Below are positions 50,387 to 59,764 of a stretch of DNA of 64,000 bases, piece after piece. The DNA is taken from positions 295,210 through 359,209 of the forward strand of contig NZ_LMNS01000012.1 of the NCBI RefSeq assembly GCF_001423405.1, given 5' to 3'. The notes under the pieces are model-generated. The model saw only the letters and a program-made list of their open reading frames with translations. It did no database searches and was not told the DNA's origin. The stretch's first letter is position 1. Every line of letters starts with the position of its first letter. Position numbers and translations under genes: made by a program. Source of the DNA: Methylobacterium sp. Leaf123 (GTDB lineage Bacteria; Pseudomonadota; Alphaproteobacteria; Rhizobiales; Beijerinckiaceae).

Positions 50387-52645
50387 ATGGCGGGGGGCGG
50401 CGGCAGGGCGATGCGCGGGGCCGTTCCGGCCCTCCTCGCCGGTCGCCTCCCCGCCCCCACGCAGCTCTGGCAGGCCACGCTCGAGGGGTTTCGCGGCAGC
50501 ATCGCCCGCGAGGCCGAGCAGCGGCGACTGTTCCCCTGGCTCGCCGTCGCTTTCGGGGCCGGCATTCTCGTCTTCTTCACGGCGACGGATGGAGAGCCGT
50601 CCCTCGCCGCGCCGCTGATCGCGGCGGGGCTGTGTCTTTCGGTGACACCGCTGCTGCGGGCGCGCCCGGTTGCGCTCGCGCTGATGCTCGCCCTCGCCGC
50701 GCTCTTTCTCGGCTTCGCGGCGGGCGTCTGGCGGGTCGCCTCCGTGGCGGGGCCGGTCCTGACCCGTGTCACCATCGCGCCGCTCGTCGGCCTCGTCGAA
50801 GGGCTCGACGAGCGCGAGGGCGGCGCCCGACTGATCGTGCGCGTCGAGCGCTTCGGCGATCTCGATGCGGAGCGCCGCCCGCGCCGGGTGCGAGTCTCCT
50901 ATCGCGCCGCGCAGGCGGTGAAGCCGGGTGATGCCATTCGCGCCACCGCCCGCCTCCTGCCACCGCCGGAGGCGGTGCGACCGGGCGGCTACGATTTTGC
51001 GCGCGACGCTTACTTTCGCGGAATCGGCGCCGTGGGCTCGCTGGTCGGCAAGGTCGAAATCGGCCCCCCGGCCGAGCCGCTGGCCCTGCCGCTGCGGTTG
51101 ACCGCTGCCATCGACGCGGCCCGCAATGCCTTCACCCGCCGCATCACCGACGCGATCGGCGGACAGGCCGGCGCGGTGGCGGCGGCCCTCGTCACCGGAA
51201 AGCGTGGGCTGATCTCGAACGAGACCAACGATGTGCTGCGGGCGGCGGGAATTTATCACGTCGTTTCGATCTCTGGGCTCCACATGGTGCTCGCGGCCGG
51301 CGTCGTGTTCTGGCTGGTGCGGGCCGGACTCGCGCTGGTGCCGGTGCTGGCCCTCGCTTGGCCCATCAAGAAGATCGCGGCCGGCGTGGCGATGCTGGGC
51401 GTCACCGCCTATTGCGCCTTTTCGGGCTGGGACGTCGCGGCGGAGCGGGCGCTGATCATGACGTTGGTGATGCTCGGCGCGATCCTCGTCGATCGCCCGG
51501 CGCTCAGCCTGCGCAACCTCGCCCTGGCGGCCATCCTGGCGCTCGCCCGCGAGCCGGAGGCGCTGCTGGGGCCGAGTTTCCAGATGTCGTTCGGCGCCGT
51601 GGCCGGCCTCATCGCCTGCGCACCACTCATCGACGGGCGGGTGTTCCGAACCGACAGCCCGTCCCGGATCGCGCGGGCCGCATCCTGGGTGGCGAAGGCG
51701 GTGGTCGGAACGCTGGCCACCACGCTGGTGGCGCAGCTCGCCACCGCGCCGTTCGCGACCTACCACTTTCAGACCGTGCAGCCCTTCGGCCTGGTCGGCA
51801 ATGCGCTGACCCTGCCGCTCGTCTCGCTCGCGGTGATGCCCGCAGCGGTGCTCGGGATGCTGGCCTACCCCTTCGCCCTCGACCGTCCAGTCTGGTGGTT
51901 GATGGGGCTTGCGGTGCGCGGCATGCTCGAAATCTCCGCTTGGATCGCCGGGTTCGGGCAGGCCAATGTCGTGCTCCCCGCATTCGGAACGGGCGCCTTC
52001 GCACTGCTCGCCATTGCCCTGCTGATGGCGACGCTTCCGATTTCGCGGCTGCGGTTCCTCGCCCTCGTGCCGGCGGGTTTTGGCGTCGCCCTCGCCGCAA
52101 GCCCGATCCGGTACGACATCTACATCGACCGCGACGGAGCCGGCGCCGCGGTCCGCGGCAAGGACGGGCGCCTCGTCGTCCTCGGGCGCCCGCCCGGCTT
52201 CGTGCTCGAACAATGGCTGAAGGCCGATGGCGACGGGCGCCGTCCGGAGGCTGCGACCGGAGCCGCGGGGCCACGCTGCGACCGGATCGGCTGCACCCTC
52301 ACCGCGGTGGACGGGCGCACCGTCGCCCTGGTCACGGACAAGCGCGCTTTCGCCGAAGATTGCGCCCGGGCCGACATTCTCATCAGTCGCCTGCGTGCCC
52401 CGCCGGGCTGCGCTGCGCCGCTGATCGCCGACCGGACGTTCCTGGCGGCGCGGGGTGCCACCGCGATCCGCCTCGGAATGGCAGGACCTGACATCGTCAC
52501 CGCACGCGGGGCCGGTCAGCCGAAGCCCTGGCAGCCTCGGCCTGTCAGCGCGGCGACGCCGGCAACTCCGCCGGAGTCCCAAACGCTCAACGATTCAAGT
52601 GCGGCGGATCCATTAGACCCGCCGCCCTCCGAGAACCCTCAGTAA
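50387..52645 (+). CDS. comEC: ComEC/Rec2-family membrane protein
   Basis: DNA-uptake channel family protein. The 752-residue product has an N-terminal DUF4131-type region with membrane segments and a small OB-like part ([25 protein letters not shown]), then the ComEC/Rec2 core: [54 protein letters not shown]. About ten membrane segments. The C-terminal part (about 570-700) lacks the HXHXDH metallo-beta-lactamase motif and has a degenerate domain, as in many alphaproteobacteria. AGGGGG precedes the ATG. Its last seven bases overlap the lexA stop region on the other strand. Confidence 0.9.
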   Translation: MAGGGGRAMRGAVPALLAGRLPAPTQLWQATLEGFRGSIAREAEQRRLFPWLAVAFGAGILVFFTATDGEPSLAAPLIAAGLCLSVTPLLRARPVALALMLALAALFLGFAAGVWRVASVAGPVLTRVTIAPLVGLVEGLDEREGGARLIVRVERFGDLDAERRPRRVRVSYRAAQAVKPGDAIRATARLLPPPEAVRPGGYDFARDAYFRGIGAVGSLVGKVEIGPPAEPLALPLRLTAAIDAARNAFTRRITDAIGGQAGAVAAALVTGKRGLISNETNDVLRAAGIYHVVSISGLHMVLAAGVVFWLVRAGLALVPVLALAWPIKKIAAGVAMLGVTAYCAFSGWDVAAERALIMTLVMLGAILVDRPALSLRNLALAAILALAREPEALLGPSFQMSFGAVAGLIACAPLIDGRVFRTDSPSRIARAASWVAKAVVGTLATTLVAQLATAPFATYHFQTVQPFGLVGNALTLPLVSLAVMPAAVLGMLAYPFALDRPVWWLMGLAVRGMLEISAWIAGFGQANVVLPAFGTGAFALLAIALLMATLPISRLRFLALVPAGFGVALAASPIRYDIYIDRDGAGAAVRGKDGRLVVLGRPPGFVLEQWLKADGDGRRPEAATGAAGPRCDRIGCTLTAVDGRTVALVTDKRAFAEDCARADILISRLRAPPGCAAPLIADRTFLAARGATAIRLGMAGPDIVTARGAGQPKPWQPRPVSAATPATPPESQTLNDSSAADPLDPPPSENPQ

Positions 52646-53361
52646 CGGCGCACGAGGCTCACGAGCTTGCCCTGGATGCGCACCCGATCGGGCCCGAGCA
52701 CGCGGGTCTCGTAGGCCGGATTGGCGGCTTCCAGCGCGATCGACGAGCCGCGGCGGCGCAAACGCTTGAGGGTCGCCTCCTCGTCGTCGATCAGCGCGAC
52801 GATGATGTCGCCGTTATTGGCGGTCTCCTGTTTGTGGATCACCACGAGGTCGCCATCGAGAATGCCGGCCTCGATCATCGAATCGCCGCGCACTTCCAGC
52901 GCGTAATGCTCGCCGCCAGCCAGGAAGTCGGGGGACATCGAAATTGAGTGGCTCTGGCTCTCGATGGCCGAGATCGGCACACCGGCGGCTATCCGGCCCA
53001 TCACCGGCACCATCACCGATTGGCCCTTGCCGTCATGGGCCTGAAGCATCGGGGGCTTCGGCGCGGCGGGCTTGGTCGAAAGGCCGCCCTCGACCACGCT
53101 CGGCGTGAAGCGCCGCGGCTCGGAGGAGGCGGGCTTGGCCGCCGGCATGTCGGGCATGCGCAGGATCTCGATCGCCCGCGCCCGGTTCGGCAGCCGGCGG
53201 AGAAAGCCGCGCTCTTCCAGCGCCATGATCAGGCGGTGGATGCCGGATTTGGATTTCAGGTCCAGCGCGTCTTTCATCTCGTCGAAGGACGGCGGCACGC
53301 CGCTCTCCTGCATCCTCTGCTGGATGAACTGGAGCAGTTCGAGTTGTTTGCGGGTCAGCAT
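52639..53361 (-). CDS. lexA: SOS repressor LexA
   Basis: Represses DNA damage genes and self-cleaves upon RecA activation. The 240-residue product has an N-terminal winged helix ([33 protein letters not shown]), a long linker typical of alphaproteobacteria, the Ala126-Gly127 cleavage site in GRIAAGVPI, and the Ser161/Lys199 dyad in RGDSMIEAG and EATLKRL. An SOS box (53434-53448) 73 bases upstream supports autoregulation. Start at 53361 gives the standard N-terminus. Confidence 0.97.
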   Translation of the reverse strand: MLTRKQLELLQFIQQRMQESGVPPSFDEMKDALDLKSKSGIHRLIMALEERGFLRRLPNRARAIEILRMPDMPAAKPASSEPRRFTPSVVEGGLSTKPAAPKPPMLQAHDGKGQSVMVPVMGRIAAGVPISAIESQSHSISMSPDFLAGGEHYALEVRGDSMIEAGILDGDLVVIHKQETANNGDIIVALIDDEEATLKRLRRRGSSIALEAANPAYETRVLGPDRVRIQGKLVSLVRRY

Positions 53362-53433
53362 GCGGCACCTGCTGTCGACCGCGGGCCGAGGGCGCCGCAG
53401 ATTCGTTGAAAACAAAGCACGAACAGCCTAGAC

Positions 53434-53448
53434 GTTCCTCTCCTGTTC
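53434..53448. promoter_or_regulatory. Alphaproteobacterial SOS box upstream of lexA
   Basis: GTTC (53434-53437), seven bases, GTTC (53445-53448): an exact match to GTTC-N7-GTTC, the LexA site of alphaproteobacteria. It lies 73 bases upstream of the lexA ATG. Confidence 0.85.
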
Positions 53449-53472
53449 CGCAAGCATTCCCCTCAAGCACAA

Positions 53473-53502
53473 GAGGCGGCGGAGCCGTCGCTCCGCCGCC
53501 TC
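53473..53502. terminator. Hairpin downstream of the DUF1236 gene end / upstream of lexA
   Basis: GAGGCGGCGGAG (53473-53484) and CTCCGCCGCCTC (53491-53502) form a perfect 12-base stem with a six-base loop. On the plus strand it precedes the DUF1236 gene's stop (53526), so on the minus strand it follows that gene and probably ends its transcript; no T run follows. Confidence 0.6.
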
Positions 53503-53525
53503 CCCTGTCGTGCCGTCGATCCGGA

Positions 53526-54320
53526 TCAGGCCGGGATCACGTCCACGATCTCGTAGGTGTCGGGATCGATGATGACGATGTCGTCCCCGACGAGGATGAA
53601 CTGCAGGCCGCGATAGGCGGGCACCACCGAGAGGATCGCCGGGGGCAGCGGGTGCAGCGAGACCGAGCGCGGGATCGCCGTGCCGACGCGAACGGCGAAG
53701 TTGACGTTCGTGACGGCGCGAACGCTGGAACGGGTGATCGACTGGCGGAACTCGCTGCGTTGCGTCGAACTCAGGTTCTTCGAAGCGCCGCGCGCCTCGA
53801 CGGCACCCCCGCGACCGCCTCGCTCGCCGGCGCTACCGCGTTCACCCGCTGCATCCCGCCCGCCGCGCTCGCCCGGACCGTCACGCCCGTCCCGTCCACC
53901 GCGCTCACCTGCGCCGCCGCGGTCATTCTGCCCGGACTCGCGGTTGCCGCGCTCGCTCGGCTGCTCGCCGCGGGCCGGGCCGCCCTCGCGCCCGCCACGG
54001 GCACCCGGCTCGGCTCCCTCGCCGCCGCGTGCCGCCCCGCCGCTCTCGCCGCCACGGGCACCACCGCCGACATCGGCGCCGCCACGGGCACCGCCAGCGC
54101 CGCCGGCCTCGCCCGCACCGCCCCGTGCTCCACCGCCGCCCACACCGCCAGCGCCTCCTCCCGCTGCTCCGCCCGCGCCTCCGCCGGCACCACCAGCACC
54201 GCCGGCGCCCACACCACCGCCACCGCCGGCACCACCGGCGCCGCCGCCTTGAGCGAGTGCGGTCGCCGCGCCCAACATCAGGATCGCTGCCGTCGCCGTA
54301 CTGCGAAAGAATTTCGTCAT
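53526..54320 (-). CDS. Exported DUF1236 protein with a Gly/Ala-rich low-complexity region
   Basis: The 264-residue product has a signal peptide (1-23, ending TALA), a Gly/Ala region (about 25-120) turning into Gly/Arg/Glu-rich repeats such as GERGGRD (about 120-180), and a C-terminal DUF1236 domain (TNVNFAVRVGTAIPRSVSLHPLPPAI ... YRGLQFILVGDDIVIIDPDTYEIVDVI). DUF1236 occurs in exported proteins of Rhizobiales, often at the end of low-complexity or SH3-like regions; function unknown. GGGGACGGAAC precedes the ATG. A near-perfect EcfG promoter (54374-54399) points to general stress control. Confidence 0.9.
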   Translation of the reverse strand: MTKFFRSTATAAILMLGAATALAQGGGAGGAGGGGGVGAGGAGGAGGGAGGAAGGGAGGVGGGGARGGAGEAGGAGGARGGADVGGGARGGESGGAARGGEGAEPGARGGREGGPARGEQPSERGNRESGQNDRGGAGERGGRDGRDGPGERGGRDAAGERGSAGERGGRGGAVEARGASKNLSSTQRSEFRQSITRSSVRAVTNVNFAVRVGTAIPRSVSLHPLPPAILSVVPAYRGLQFILVGDDIVIIDPDTYEIVDVIPA

Positions 54321-54773
54321 GTTCCGTCCCCGTCTTTTCTCAGTCGCCGAATTGGCGCTGAATTCGGGGACGCAACGGCAACCGCCGGAAAACCGTTCCC
54401 GGTATAGACCTGTCCGGTTGTTCTTCGGGATAAGCGCGGGAATGCGCGTTCGGGTACGGTCAAGTCCGAAACCGCTCCCGAGAAAACCCATCATGTGTTT
54501 GGAAGAACTGCAACGAAGGCGAGGATATCGCTCTTGAGCGGACGATCATGCCGCGCTGGCCCGCTCTCCTCCGAAACCGGAAGGCCGAGCTGCGGCGGCC
54601 ATCCCCGGACGAAGGCCTGATCGAACCGAACGATCCGACGCGAGAGCGCAACGTTCCCTGGGGTCTGTCATGGAATGGCCGCATATCGCGTCGGCGCTTG
54701 GCCGGTCTCGGTTGCATACAGTCCTTTATAAGGGCTCACGGCCGCTCGAGGGCCGGATCATCAGGGGAAACGC
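54321..54773. other. Divergent intergenic region between DUF1236 and MHS transporter genes
   Basis: This 453-base stretch contains the EcfG promoter at 54374-54399 for the DUF1236 gene. Near the transporter gene it holds GTTGCATACAGTCCTTTATA (about 54713-54732), AT-rich for this genome and a possible promoter or GntR-type site. Short frames here lack ribosome-binding sites and are not called. Confidence 0.5.
54374..54399 (-). promoter_or_regulatory. EcfG (general stress) promoter of the DUF1236 gene
   Basis: On the minus strand GGAAC (54395-54399), a 17-base spacer, then CGTT (54374-54377): an exact match to GGAAC-N16/17-CGTT of the PhyR/EcfG system. The -10 is 54 bases before the ATG at 54320, giving a leader of about 45 bases. 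Confidence 0.8.
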
Positions 54774-56129
54774 ATGCTGGAAACCAGCGCCGCGGCGCCG
54801 CCGCTCGACGAGGCCGCCGACCGCCGCCGACGCATCATGGCCATCGTCGGGTCGTCGTCGGGCAATCTCGTCGAGTGGTACGACTTCTACTGCTACGCCT
54901 TCTTCGCCCTCTACTTTGCCCCCGTCTTTTTCCCGGAGGGCGACGACACCGGTCAGCTCCTGAAGTCGGCTGCGGTCTTCGCGGTGGGCTTCTTCATGCG
55001 GCCCATCGGCGGCTGGCTGTTCGGCCGCATCGCCGACCGTCTCGGGCGCAAGACCTCGCTGATGATCTCGGTGCTGATGATGTGCGGCGGCTCGCTCGCC
55101 ATCGCTCTACTGCCGACCTACGCGACCGTCGGCCACCTCGCGCCGGTCCTCCTCGTGATCGCGCGCATGGTGCAGGGCCTCTCCGTCGGCGGCGAGTACG
55201 GCACCAGCGCAACTTACATGAGCGAGGTCGCGACCAAGGGGCAGCGCGGGTTCTTCGCCTCGTTCCAGTACGTTACGCTGATCGGCGGCCAGTTGCTCGC
55301 CTCGTTGGTGCTCGTCGTGCTCCAGAGCTTGCTCACGGCCGAGCAACTCACGGCCTGGGGCTGGCGCATCCCCTTCGTCATCGGTGCGCTCGCCGCGGTG
55401 GTCGCCCTGTTCCTGCGTCGCTCGCTCTCCGAGACGATGAGTGCGGAGAACAAGGATTCGAAGGAGGCCGGAACCCTCTCCGGCCTGCTCAAGCACTGGC
55501 GGGCCTTCGCCGTGGTGCTGGCCTATACGGCCGGTGGGTCGCTGTCGTTTTACACGCTCACGACCTACATGCCGAAATACCTCTTCAACACGGCGCGTAT
55601 GGACAAGGTGACCGCCTCGCAGGTCACGACGGTGGCTTTGTTCGCCTACATGGCGATCCAGCCCTTCTTCGGCTGGCTCTCCGACCGGATCGGCCGGAAG
55701 ACGAACATGCTGCTGTTCAGCGGCATCGGGATGGTGATGATCGTGCCGCTGATGACGGCGATCGGCACCACCACCGACCCCGTCCTGTCCTTCGGCCTGA
55801 TCATGATCGGGCTCGTGGTGATCAGCTTCTACACCGGCATCAGCGGCATCGTGAAAGCGGAGCTGTTCCCGACCCAGGTGCGTGCGCTCGGTGTCGGCTT
55901 GTCCTACGCCTTGGCCAACTCGCTGTTCGGCGGCACGGCGGAGGCGGTCGCGCTCTGGCTCAAGCATGTCGGCGCGGAGAGCAGCTTCTTCTGGTACGTC
56001 GCCGTGATGCTCGCGATCTCGTTCGCAGCCTCGCTGGTGATGCCGAACCCGAAGCGCCACGGCTATCTCGACGGCGACGGCACCGTCGAGGAGGCTCTGG
56101 GGCGCAAGACGAGCCCCGCCTTGGCCTGA
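54774..56129 (+). CDS. MHS-family MFS transporter (organic acid/proton symporter type)
   Basis: The 451-residue product has 12 predicted membrane segments and metabolite:H+ symporter features: [64 protein letters not shown] and [15 protein letters not shown]. The family includes KgtP, ShiA and ProP; members carry mono- and dicarboxylates. AGGGGA precedes the ATG. It converges with the BKACE/dehydrogenase operon and may import the acid that operon degrades. Confidence 0.92.
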   Translation: MLETSAAAPPLDEAADRRRRIMAIVGSSSGNLVEWYDFYCYAFFALYFAPVFFPEGDDTGQLLKSAAVFAVGFFMRPIGGWLFGRIADRLGRKTSLMISVLMMCGGSLAIALLPTYATVGHLAPVLLVIARMVQGLSVGGEYGTSATYMSEVATKGQRGFFASFQYVTLIGGQLLASLVLVVLQSLLTAEQLTAWGWRIPFVIGALAAVVALFLRRSLSETMSAENKDSKEAGTLSGLLKHWRAFAVVLAYTAGGSLSFYTLTTYMPKYLFNTARMDKVTASQVTTVALFAYMAIQPFFGWLSDRIGRKTNMLLFSGIGMVMIVPLMTAIGTTTDPVLSFGLIMIGLVVISFYTGISGIVKAELFPTQVRALGVGLSYALANSLFGGTAEAVALWLKHVGAESSFFWYVAVMLAISFAASLVMPNPKRHGYLDGDGTVEEALGRKTSPALA

Positions 56130-56142
56130 TCGGCGCGAGACT

Positions 56143-56183
56143 GCGTCGTCCCGAGAGGCGAGAGCCGCCTTTCGGGACGACGC
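56143..56183. terminator. Hairpin between the transporter gene and the BKACE gene
   Basis: GCGTCGTCCCGAGAGGC (56143-56159) pairs with GCCTTTCGGGACGACGC (56167-56183), one mismatch. It lies between convergent genes, 14 bases after the transporter stop and 8 before the BKACE stop, so it may end both transcripts. It shares CGTCCCG/CGGGACGA arms with the trpD-trpC repeat. Confidence 0.65.
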
Positions 56184-56190
56184 CTTGGGT

Positions 56191-57015
56191 TTAGCCAAGG
56201 CCCAGAATCGCCCGCGCCTCGGCCGGCGTCGCCGGCCGGGCGCCGTGCTCGGCACAGATCCGGCTGGCCAGACGGACAAGGTCGGCATTGCCGTCGGCAA
56301 GCCGCTCCTTGGAGAGGCGCACGTTGTCCTCCAGGCCCGTGCGCACGCCCTGCGCGCCCCGCGACACGGCCCAGCCCATCACCGGGCTCTGGAAGCGGCC
56401 GATGCCGAAGGCGCCCCAGGTCGCGCCCGGCAGCAGGCGCCGGGTCTCGGCCAGCAGGATGTCGAGCAGGTGCGGGTCGGGCGGCAGCGCGTTGCGGATG
56501 CCCATGACGAACTGCAGATGGGGCTGCGCGCCGATTACGCCCTCGTCCACTAGGCGGCGTGCATTGTGGATATGGGTGAGGTCGAACACCTCGATCTCCG
56601 GGTATACGCCCTCCTCGCGCATCCGCCAGCCCAGCGCCGTGAACGAGGCGGCCGGGTTCTCGTAGATCCCGTCGCCGAAATTGACGGAGCCGGTGGTCAG
56701 CGAGGCCATGTCCGGCCTATGGATCAAGCAGGCGCCCCGCTCCATTGGATCGGGGCCCGCCCCGCTCGTCGAAAACTGCACGATCATGTCCGGGCAATGC
56801 CGGCGGATCCCCTCCTGCACCCGCCCGAAGCGCTCGGGATCGAGCGACGGGCTCTCGTCGTCTCCCCGGACGTGGATATGTGCAAGCGCCGCGCCGGCCT
56901 CGTAGGCGGCGTGGGTCGATTCGATCTGTTCGGCGGGCGTGATCGGCACGGTCGGGTTGTCGGCCTTGCGGGCGACCGAGCCGGTGATCGCGACGGTGAC
57001 GACGACGGGTCTCAT
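56191..57015 (-). CDS. BKACE-family beta-keto acid cleavage enzyme (DUF849/Kce)
   Basis: BKACE enzymes condense a beta-keto acid with acetyl-CoA and release acetoacetate plus a new acyl-CoA. The 274-residue TIM-barrel product shows the start VVVTVAITGSVARKADNPTVPITP, the zinc ligands in AALAHIHVRGDD, VQFSTSGAGPDPMERG, SVNFGDGIYEN, GAFGIGRFQ and VRTGLEDNVRLSKE. The start is an ATG at 57015, seven bases after the dehydrogenase stop codon, so the two are one transcript. The side chain specificity cannot be read. Confidence 0.93.
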   Translation of the reverse strand: MRPVVVTVAITGSVARKADNPTVPITPAEQIESTHAAYEAGAALAHIHVRGDDESPSLDPERFGRVQEGIRRHCPDMIVQFSTSGAGPDPMERGACLIHRPDMASLTTGSVNFGDGIYENPAASFTALGWRMREEGVYPEIEVFDLTHIHNARRLVDEGVIGAQPHLQFVMGIRNALPPDPHLLDILLAETRRLLPGATWGAFGIGRFQSPVMGWAVSRGAQGVRTGLEDNVRLSKERLADGNADLVRLASRICAEHGARPATPAEARAILGLG

Positions 57016-57022
57016 CGCAGCC

Positions 57023-58102
57023 TCAGCCCAGCGCCTGTTCGACCGCGCGGCTGCAGGCCTGCGTGTCGGCGGTGCCGCCGAGGTCGCGCGTGCGCAATGT
57101 CTGCTCGGCGAGCACCCGCTCGATGCCGGCGACGATCTCGGCGGCCGCCGCCCGCTCGCCGAGATGCTCCAGCATCATCGCCCCCGACCAGATCTGGCCG
57201 ATCGGGTTGGCGACCCCCTGTCCGGCGATGTCGGGGGCCGAGCCGTGCACCGGCTCGAACACGGACGGATAGAGCCGGTCCGGATTGATGTTGCCCGAGG
57301 GCGCGATGCCGATGGTGCCGGTGCAGGCTGGCCCGAGATCGGAGAGGATGTCGCCGAAGAGGTTCGAGGCGACCACCACGTCGAACCGGTCCGGGTTCAG
57401 CACGAAATGCGCGGTCAGGATGTCGATATGGTATTGGTCCCAACGGATATCAGGGTAGCCCGCGGCCACGGCCCGCACCCGCTCGTCCCAGAACGGCATA
57501 GTGATCGAGATGCCGTTCGATTTGGTCGCCGAAGTCAGGTGACGCTTGGGCCGGCTCTGCGCCAGCTCGAAGGCGAATTTCAGCACGCGATCGACGCCGT
57601 GGCGGGTGAACACCGATTCCTGAACCGCGAATTCCCGCTCGGTGCCGGCGAACATCCGTCCGCCCGCATTGGAGTACTCGCCCTCGGTGTTCTCGCGGAC
57701 GACCCAGAAATCGATGTCGCCGGGCTTGCGGCCGGCCAGCGGTGACGGCACGCCCGGCATCAGGCGCACCGGGCGCAGGTTGACGTATTGGTCGAATTCG
57801 CGCCGGAACTGGATCAGCGAGCCCCAGAGCGAGACGTGGTCGGGCACGCGTTCGGGCATGCCGACGGCGCCGAAGAAGATCGCGTCGTGGCCGCCGATCT
57901 GCGCCTTCCAATCCTCGGGCATCATCCGCCCGTGCGCCTCGTAATAGTCGCAGCTCGCGAAATCGAACCAGTCCTGCACGATCTCGAAGCCGTGACGGGC
58001 GGCGGCCCGTTCCAGAACCCGGACGCCCTCCGGCATGACTTCCTTGCCGATGCCGTCGCCGGGGATCACCGCGATCCGGTAGCTGCGCTTCGTCCCGCCC
58101 AT
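57023..58102 (-). CDS. Tartrate dehydrogenase-like NAD-dependent beta-hydroxyacid dehydrogenase
   Basis: The 359-residue product is a beta-decarboxylating dehydrogenase of the IPMDH family and closest in look to tartrate dehydrogenase (TtuC/YeaU): YRIAVIPGDGIGKEVMPEG, VNLRPVRLMPGVPSPL, WVVRENTEGEYSNAGGRM, the Lys in TSATKSNGISITMPFW, and VASNLFGDILSDLGP (metal Asp residues). The ATG at 58102 gives the usual start. It is the first gene of a two-gene unit with BKACE. It would oxidise (and may decarboxylate) a hydroxy dicarboxylic acid such as tartrate or D-malate. Confidence 0.9.
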   Translation of the reverse strand: MGGTKRSYRIAVIPGDGIGKEVMPEGVRVLERAAARHGFEIVQDWFDFASCDYYEAHGRMMPEDWKAQIGGHDAIFFGAVGMPERVPDHVSLWGSLIQFRREFDQYVNLRPVRLMPGVPSPLAGRKPGDIDFWVVRENTEGEYSNAGGRMFAGTEREFAVQESVFTRHGVDRVLKFAFELAQSRPKRHLTSATKSNGISITMPFWDERVRAVAAGYPDIRWDQYHIDILTAHFVLNPDRFDVVVASNLFGDILSDLGPACTGTIGIAPSGNINPDRLYPSVFEPVHGSAPDIAGQGVANPIGQIWSGAMMLEHLGERAAAAEIVAGIERVLAEQTLRTRDLGGTADTQACSRAVEQALG

Positions 58103-58241
58103 GGTCGTCGCCTCGTCTCCGCCCCCGGCGTCTCACTTGCGCCAGCGTCTCGCGCCGTCAATGGCGGGCGGCGACAAGCGGGGACGCCGCTGCCGGGCAA
58201 GAGGCGTAAGGGGTTCGAGCGGGAGGCTCGGGCGCGGCGGC

Positions 58242-58703
58242 TCAGTGGATCGAGCCGGTCGTCTCGCCGGGGCATGTCGCCTGAGGCCGGGCGCGCAAGA
58301 TGCGCTTCAGGCGCAGGGGCTGCGAGCCGTCGGCCCCGTGCAGCGTGCCGACCAGCGCATCCGATCCGGCCGTGCCGCGGAAGCTGACGAGACCGGCGCT
58401 GGTCTCGAGGTGGAAGGCGACATCCTTGGTGCTGTCGTCGATCGAGACCGCGGTTTCGATCGGGGCCGGCAGGCCCGCCCCCTCGTAGACGAGGTTGTCG
58501 CCCTTGGGCCAACGCTTGAGCGTGATGCGCCGGCCGGCCTGCGCGCCATCCGCGGGCATCGTGCAGAGGTCGGCATAGACGTAGGTGCCGGAGACCCAGC
58601 TCGTGCGCGCCTCCGCCGGCAGGGAGGCGAGGCCGGCGAGCGCCACGCCAGCGACCAAGCCACCGAGGAAACCGGGGCGTGCGAGGTGGCCGGCTGACGA
58701 CAT
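58242..58703 (-). CDS. Exported protein of unknown function (DUF2147-like layout uncertain)
   Basis: The 153-residue product has a signal peptide (about 1-32, ending LPAEA) and a beta-rich mature part with two Cys (YADLCTMP and QATCPGE) probably forming a disulfide. Alternating strands such as RRITLKRWPKGDNLVYEGAG and DVAFHLETSAGLVSFRG suggest a lipocalin-like or small beta-barrel fold. No family recognised with confidence. AGGAAG lies six bases before the ATG at 58703. It follows the aldo/keto reductase gene on the same strand after 100 bases. Confidence 0.72.
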   Translation of the reverse strand: MSSAGHLARPGFLGGLVAGVALAGLASLPAEARTSWVSGTYVYADLCTMPADGAQAGRRITLKRWPKGDNLVYEGAGLPAPIETAVSIDDSTKDVAFHLETSAGLVSFRGTAGSDALVGTLHGADGSQPLRLKRILRARPQATCPGETTGSIH

Positions 58704-58803
58704 GTCGATCTTCCTGTCCGGCACCGTGTCGGCGCCCGGAACGGAAAGGCCCAGGCCCTGCCCGGTTCCGTCGCCAGTTCGGTGCAAGGTGCGCGCCAGC
58801 ACG

Positions 58804-59682
58804 TCACGCGCTGGCGCCCTGCCAGGCCTCGCGGCCCGCTTGGTCGAGGATGGCGAAATCCTCCTCGCTCAAGGTGAGCGTTGCGCCCGCGGCATTCTCG
58901 GCAAGGTGGCCGGGATCGCCGGTGCCGGGGATCGGCAGCATCACCGGCGAGCGCTTCAGCAGCCATGCCAGCGCCACCGCGCCGCCGCTCGCGCCGAGAC
59001 GCCCGGCGATCGATTCCAGGGCCGAACGGGGGCCGGCCAGCGCTCCCTTGTCGAGGGGCGCCCAGGGAATGAAGCCGATGCCGTGCCGCTCGCAATGCGC
59101 CAGCACCGCCTCGCTGGTGCGATCGACGAGATTGTAGCGGTTCTGCACGGTCGCGACGGGGAAGAAGGTCTCGGCGGCCTCGATGTCGTCGACCGAGACC
59201 TCAGAGAGGCCAACATGGCGGATCAACCCCTCCTCCCGCATCCGTGCGATGGCCTCGAACTGTACCTCGCGGGGACAGTCCGGGCCGATCCGGTGGAGCT
59301 GCCACAGGTCGATCCGCTCGAGACCGAGGCGCCGCAGACTCATCAGCACGCATTGGCGCAGGTAATCGGGGTTGCCCACCGGCCGCCAGATGTCTGGCCC
59401 ATGCCGCGTCAGGCCGCCCTTGGTGGCGATGACGAGGCCCTCGTAGGGATGAAGCGTCTCGCGGATCAGATCCTCGCTGACGAAGGGGCCGTAGCTGTCG
59501 GCGGTGTCGATCAAATCGATCCCGAGGCCGGGCACCGCCCGCAGGGTCGCCTTCGCCTTGTCCCGGTCGGGCGGATCGCCCCAGATGCCCGCGCCGGTCA
59601 CGCGCATGGCGCCGAACCCGAGCCGGTGGACGGTGAGATCCCCGCCGATCGCGAAGGTGCCCGATGCCTCGACGCTCGCCAT
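58804..59682 (-). CDS. Aldo/keto reductase
   Basis: NAD(P)H-dependent oxidoreductase with TIM-barrel fold. The 292-residue product has the catalytic tetrad Asp59, Tyr64, Lys88 and His130 ([22 protein letters not shown]), plus the C-terminal cofactor region [18 protein letters not shown]. Substrate unknown. ATG at 59682; no operon partner except possibly the small exported protein gene downstream. Confidence 0.93.
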   Translation of the reverse strand: MASVEASGTFAIGGDLTVHRLGFGAMRVTGAGIWGDPPDRDKAKATLRAVPGLGIDLIDTADSYGPFVSEDLIRETLHPYEGLVIATKGGLTRHGPDIWRPVGNPDYLRQCVLMSLRRLGLERIDLWQLHRIGPDCPREVQFEAIARMREEGLIRHVGLSEVSVDDIEAAETFFPVATVQNRYNLVDRTSEAVLAHCERHGIGFIPWAPLDKGALAGPRSALESIAGRLGASGGAVALAWLLKRSPVMLPIPGTGDPGHLAENAAGATLTLSEEDFAILDQAGREAWQGASA

Positions 59683-59764
59683 GCCCGTGTTCCTCTTGCC
59701 GCGTGCCCGCTGACGGAAGAACCCGAAAGGCCGCGGCCGGGTCCGTTGGCGGCGCGGGGTGGCC

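Noticed and set aside
53680..54252. Pro/Arg-rich plus-strand open frame of 190 codons
   Set aside because: It is the antisense image of the Gly/Ala-rich repeats in the DUF1236 gene.
58716..58780. Possible EcfG promoter upstream of the exported protein gene ending at 58242
   Set aside because: GGAAC and CGTT both occur on the minus strand, but the spacer is 21 bases rather than 16 or 17.
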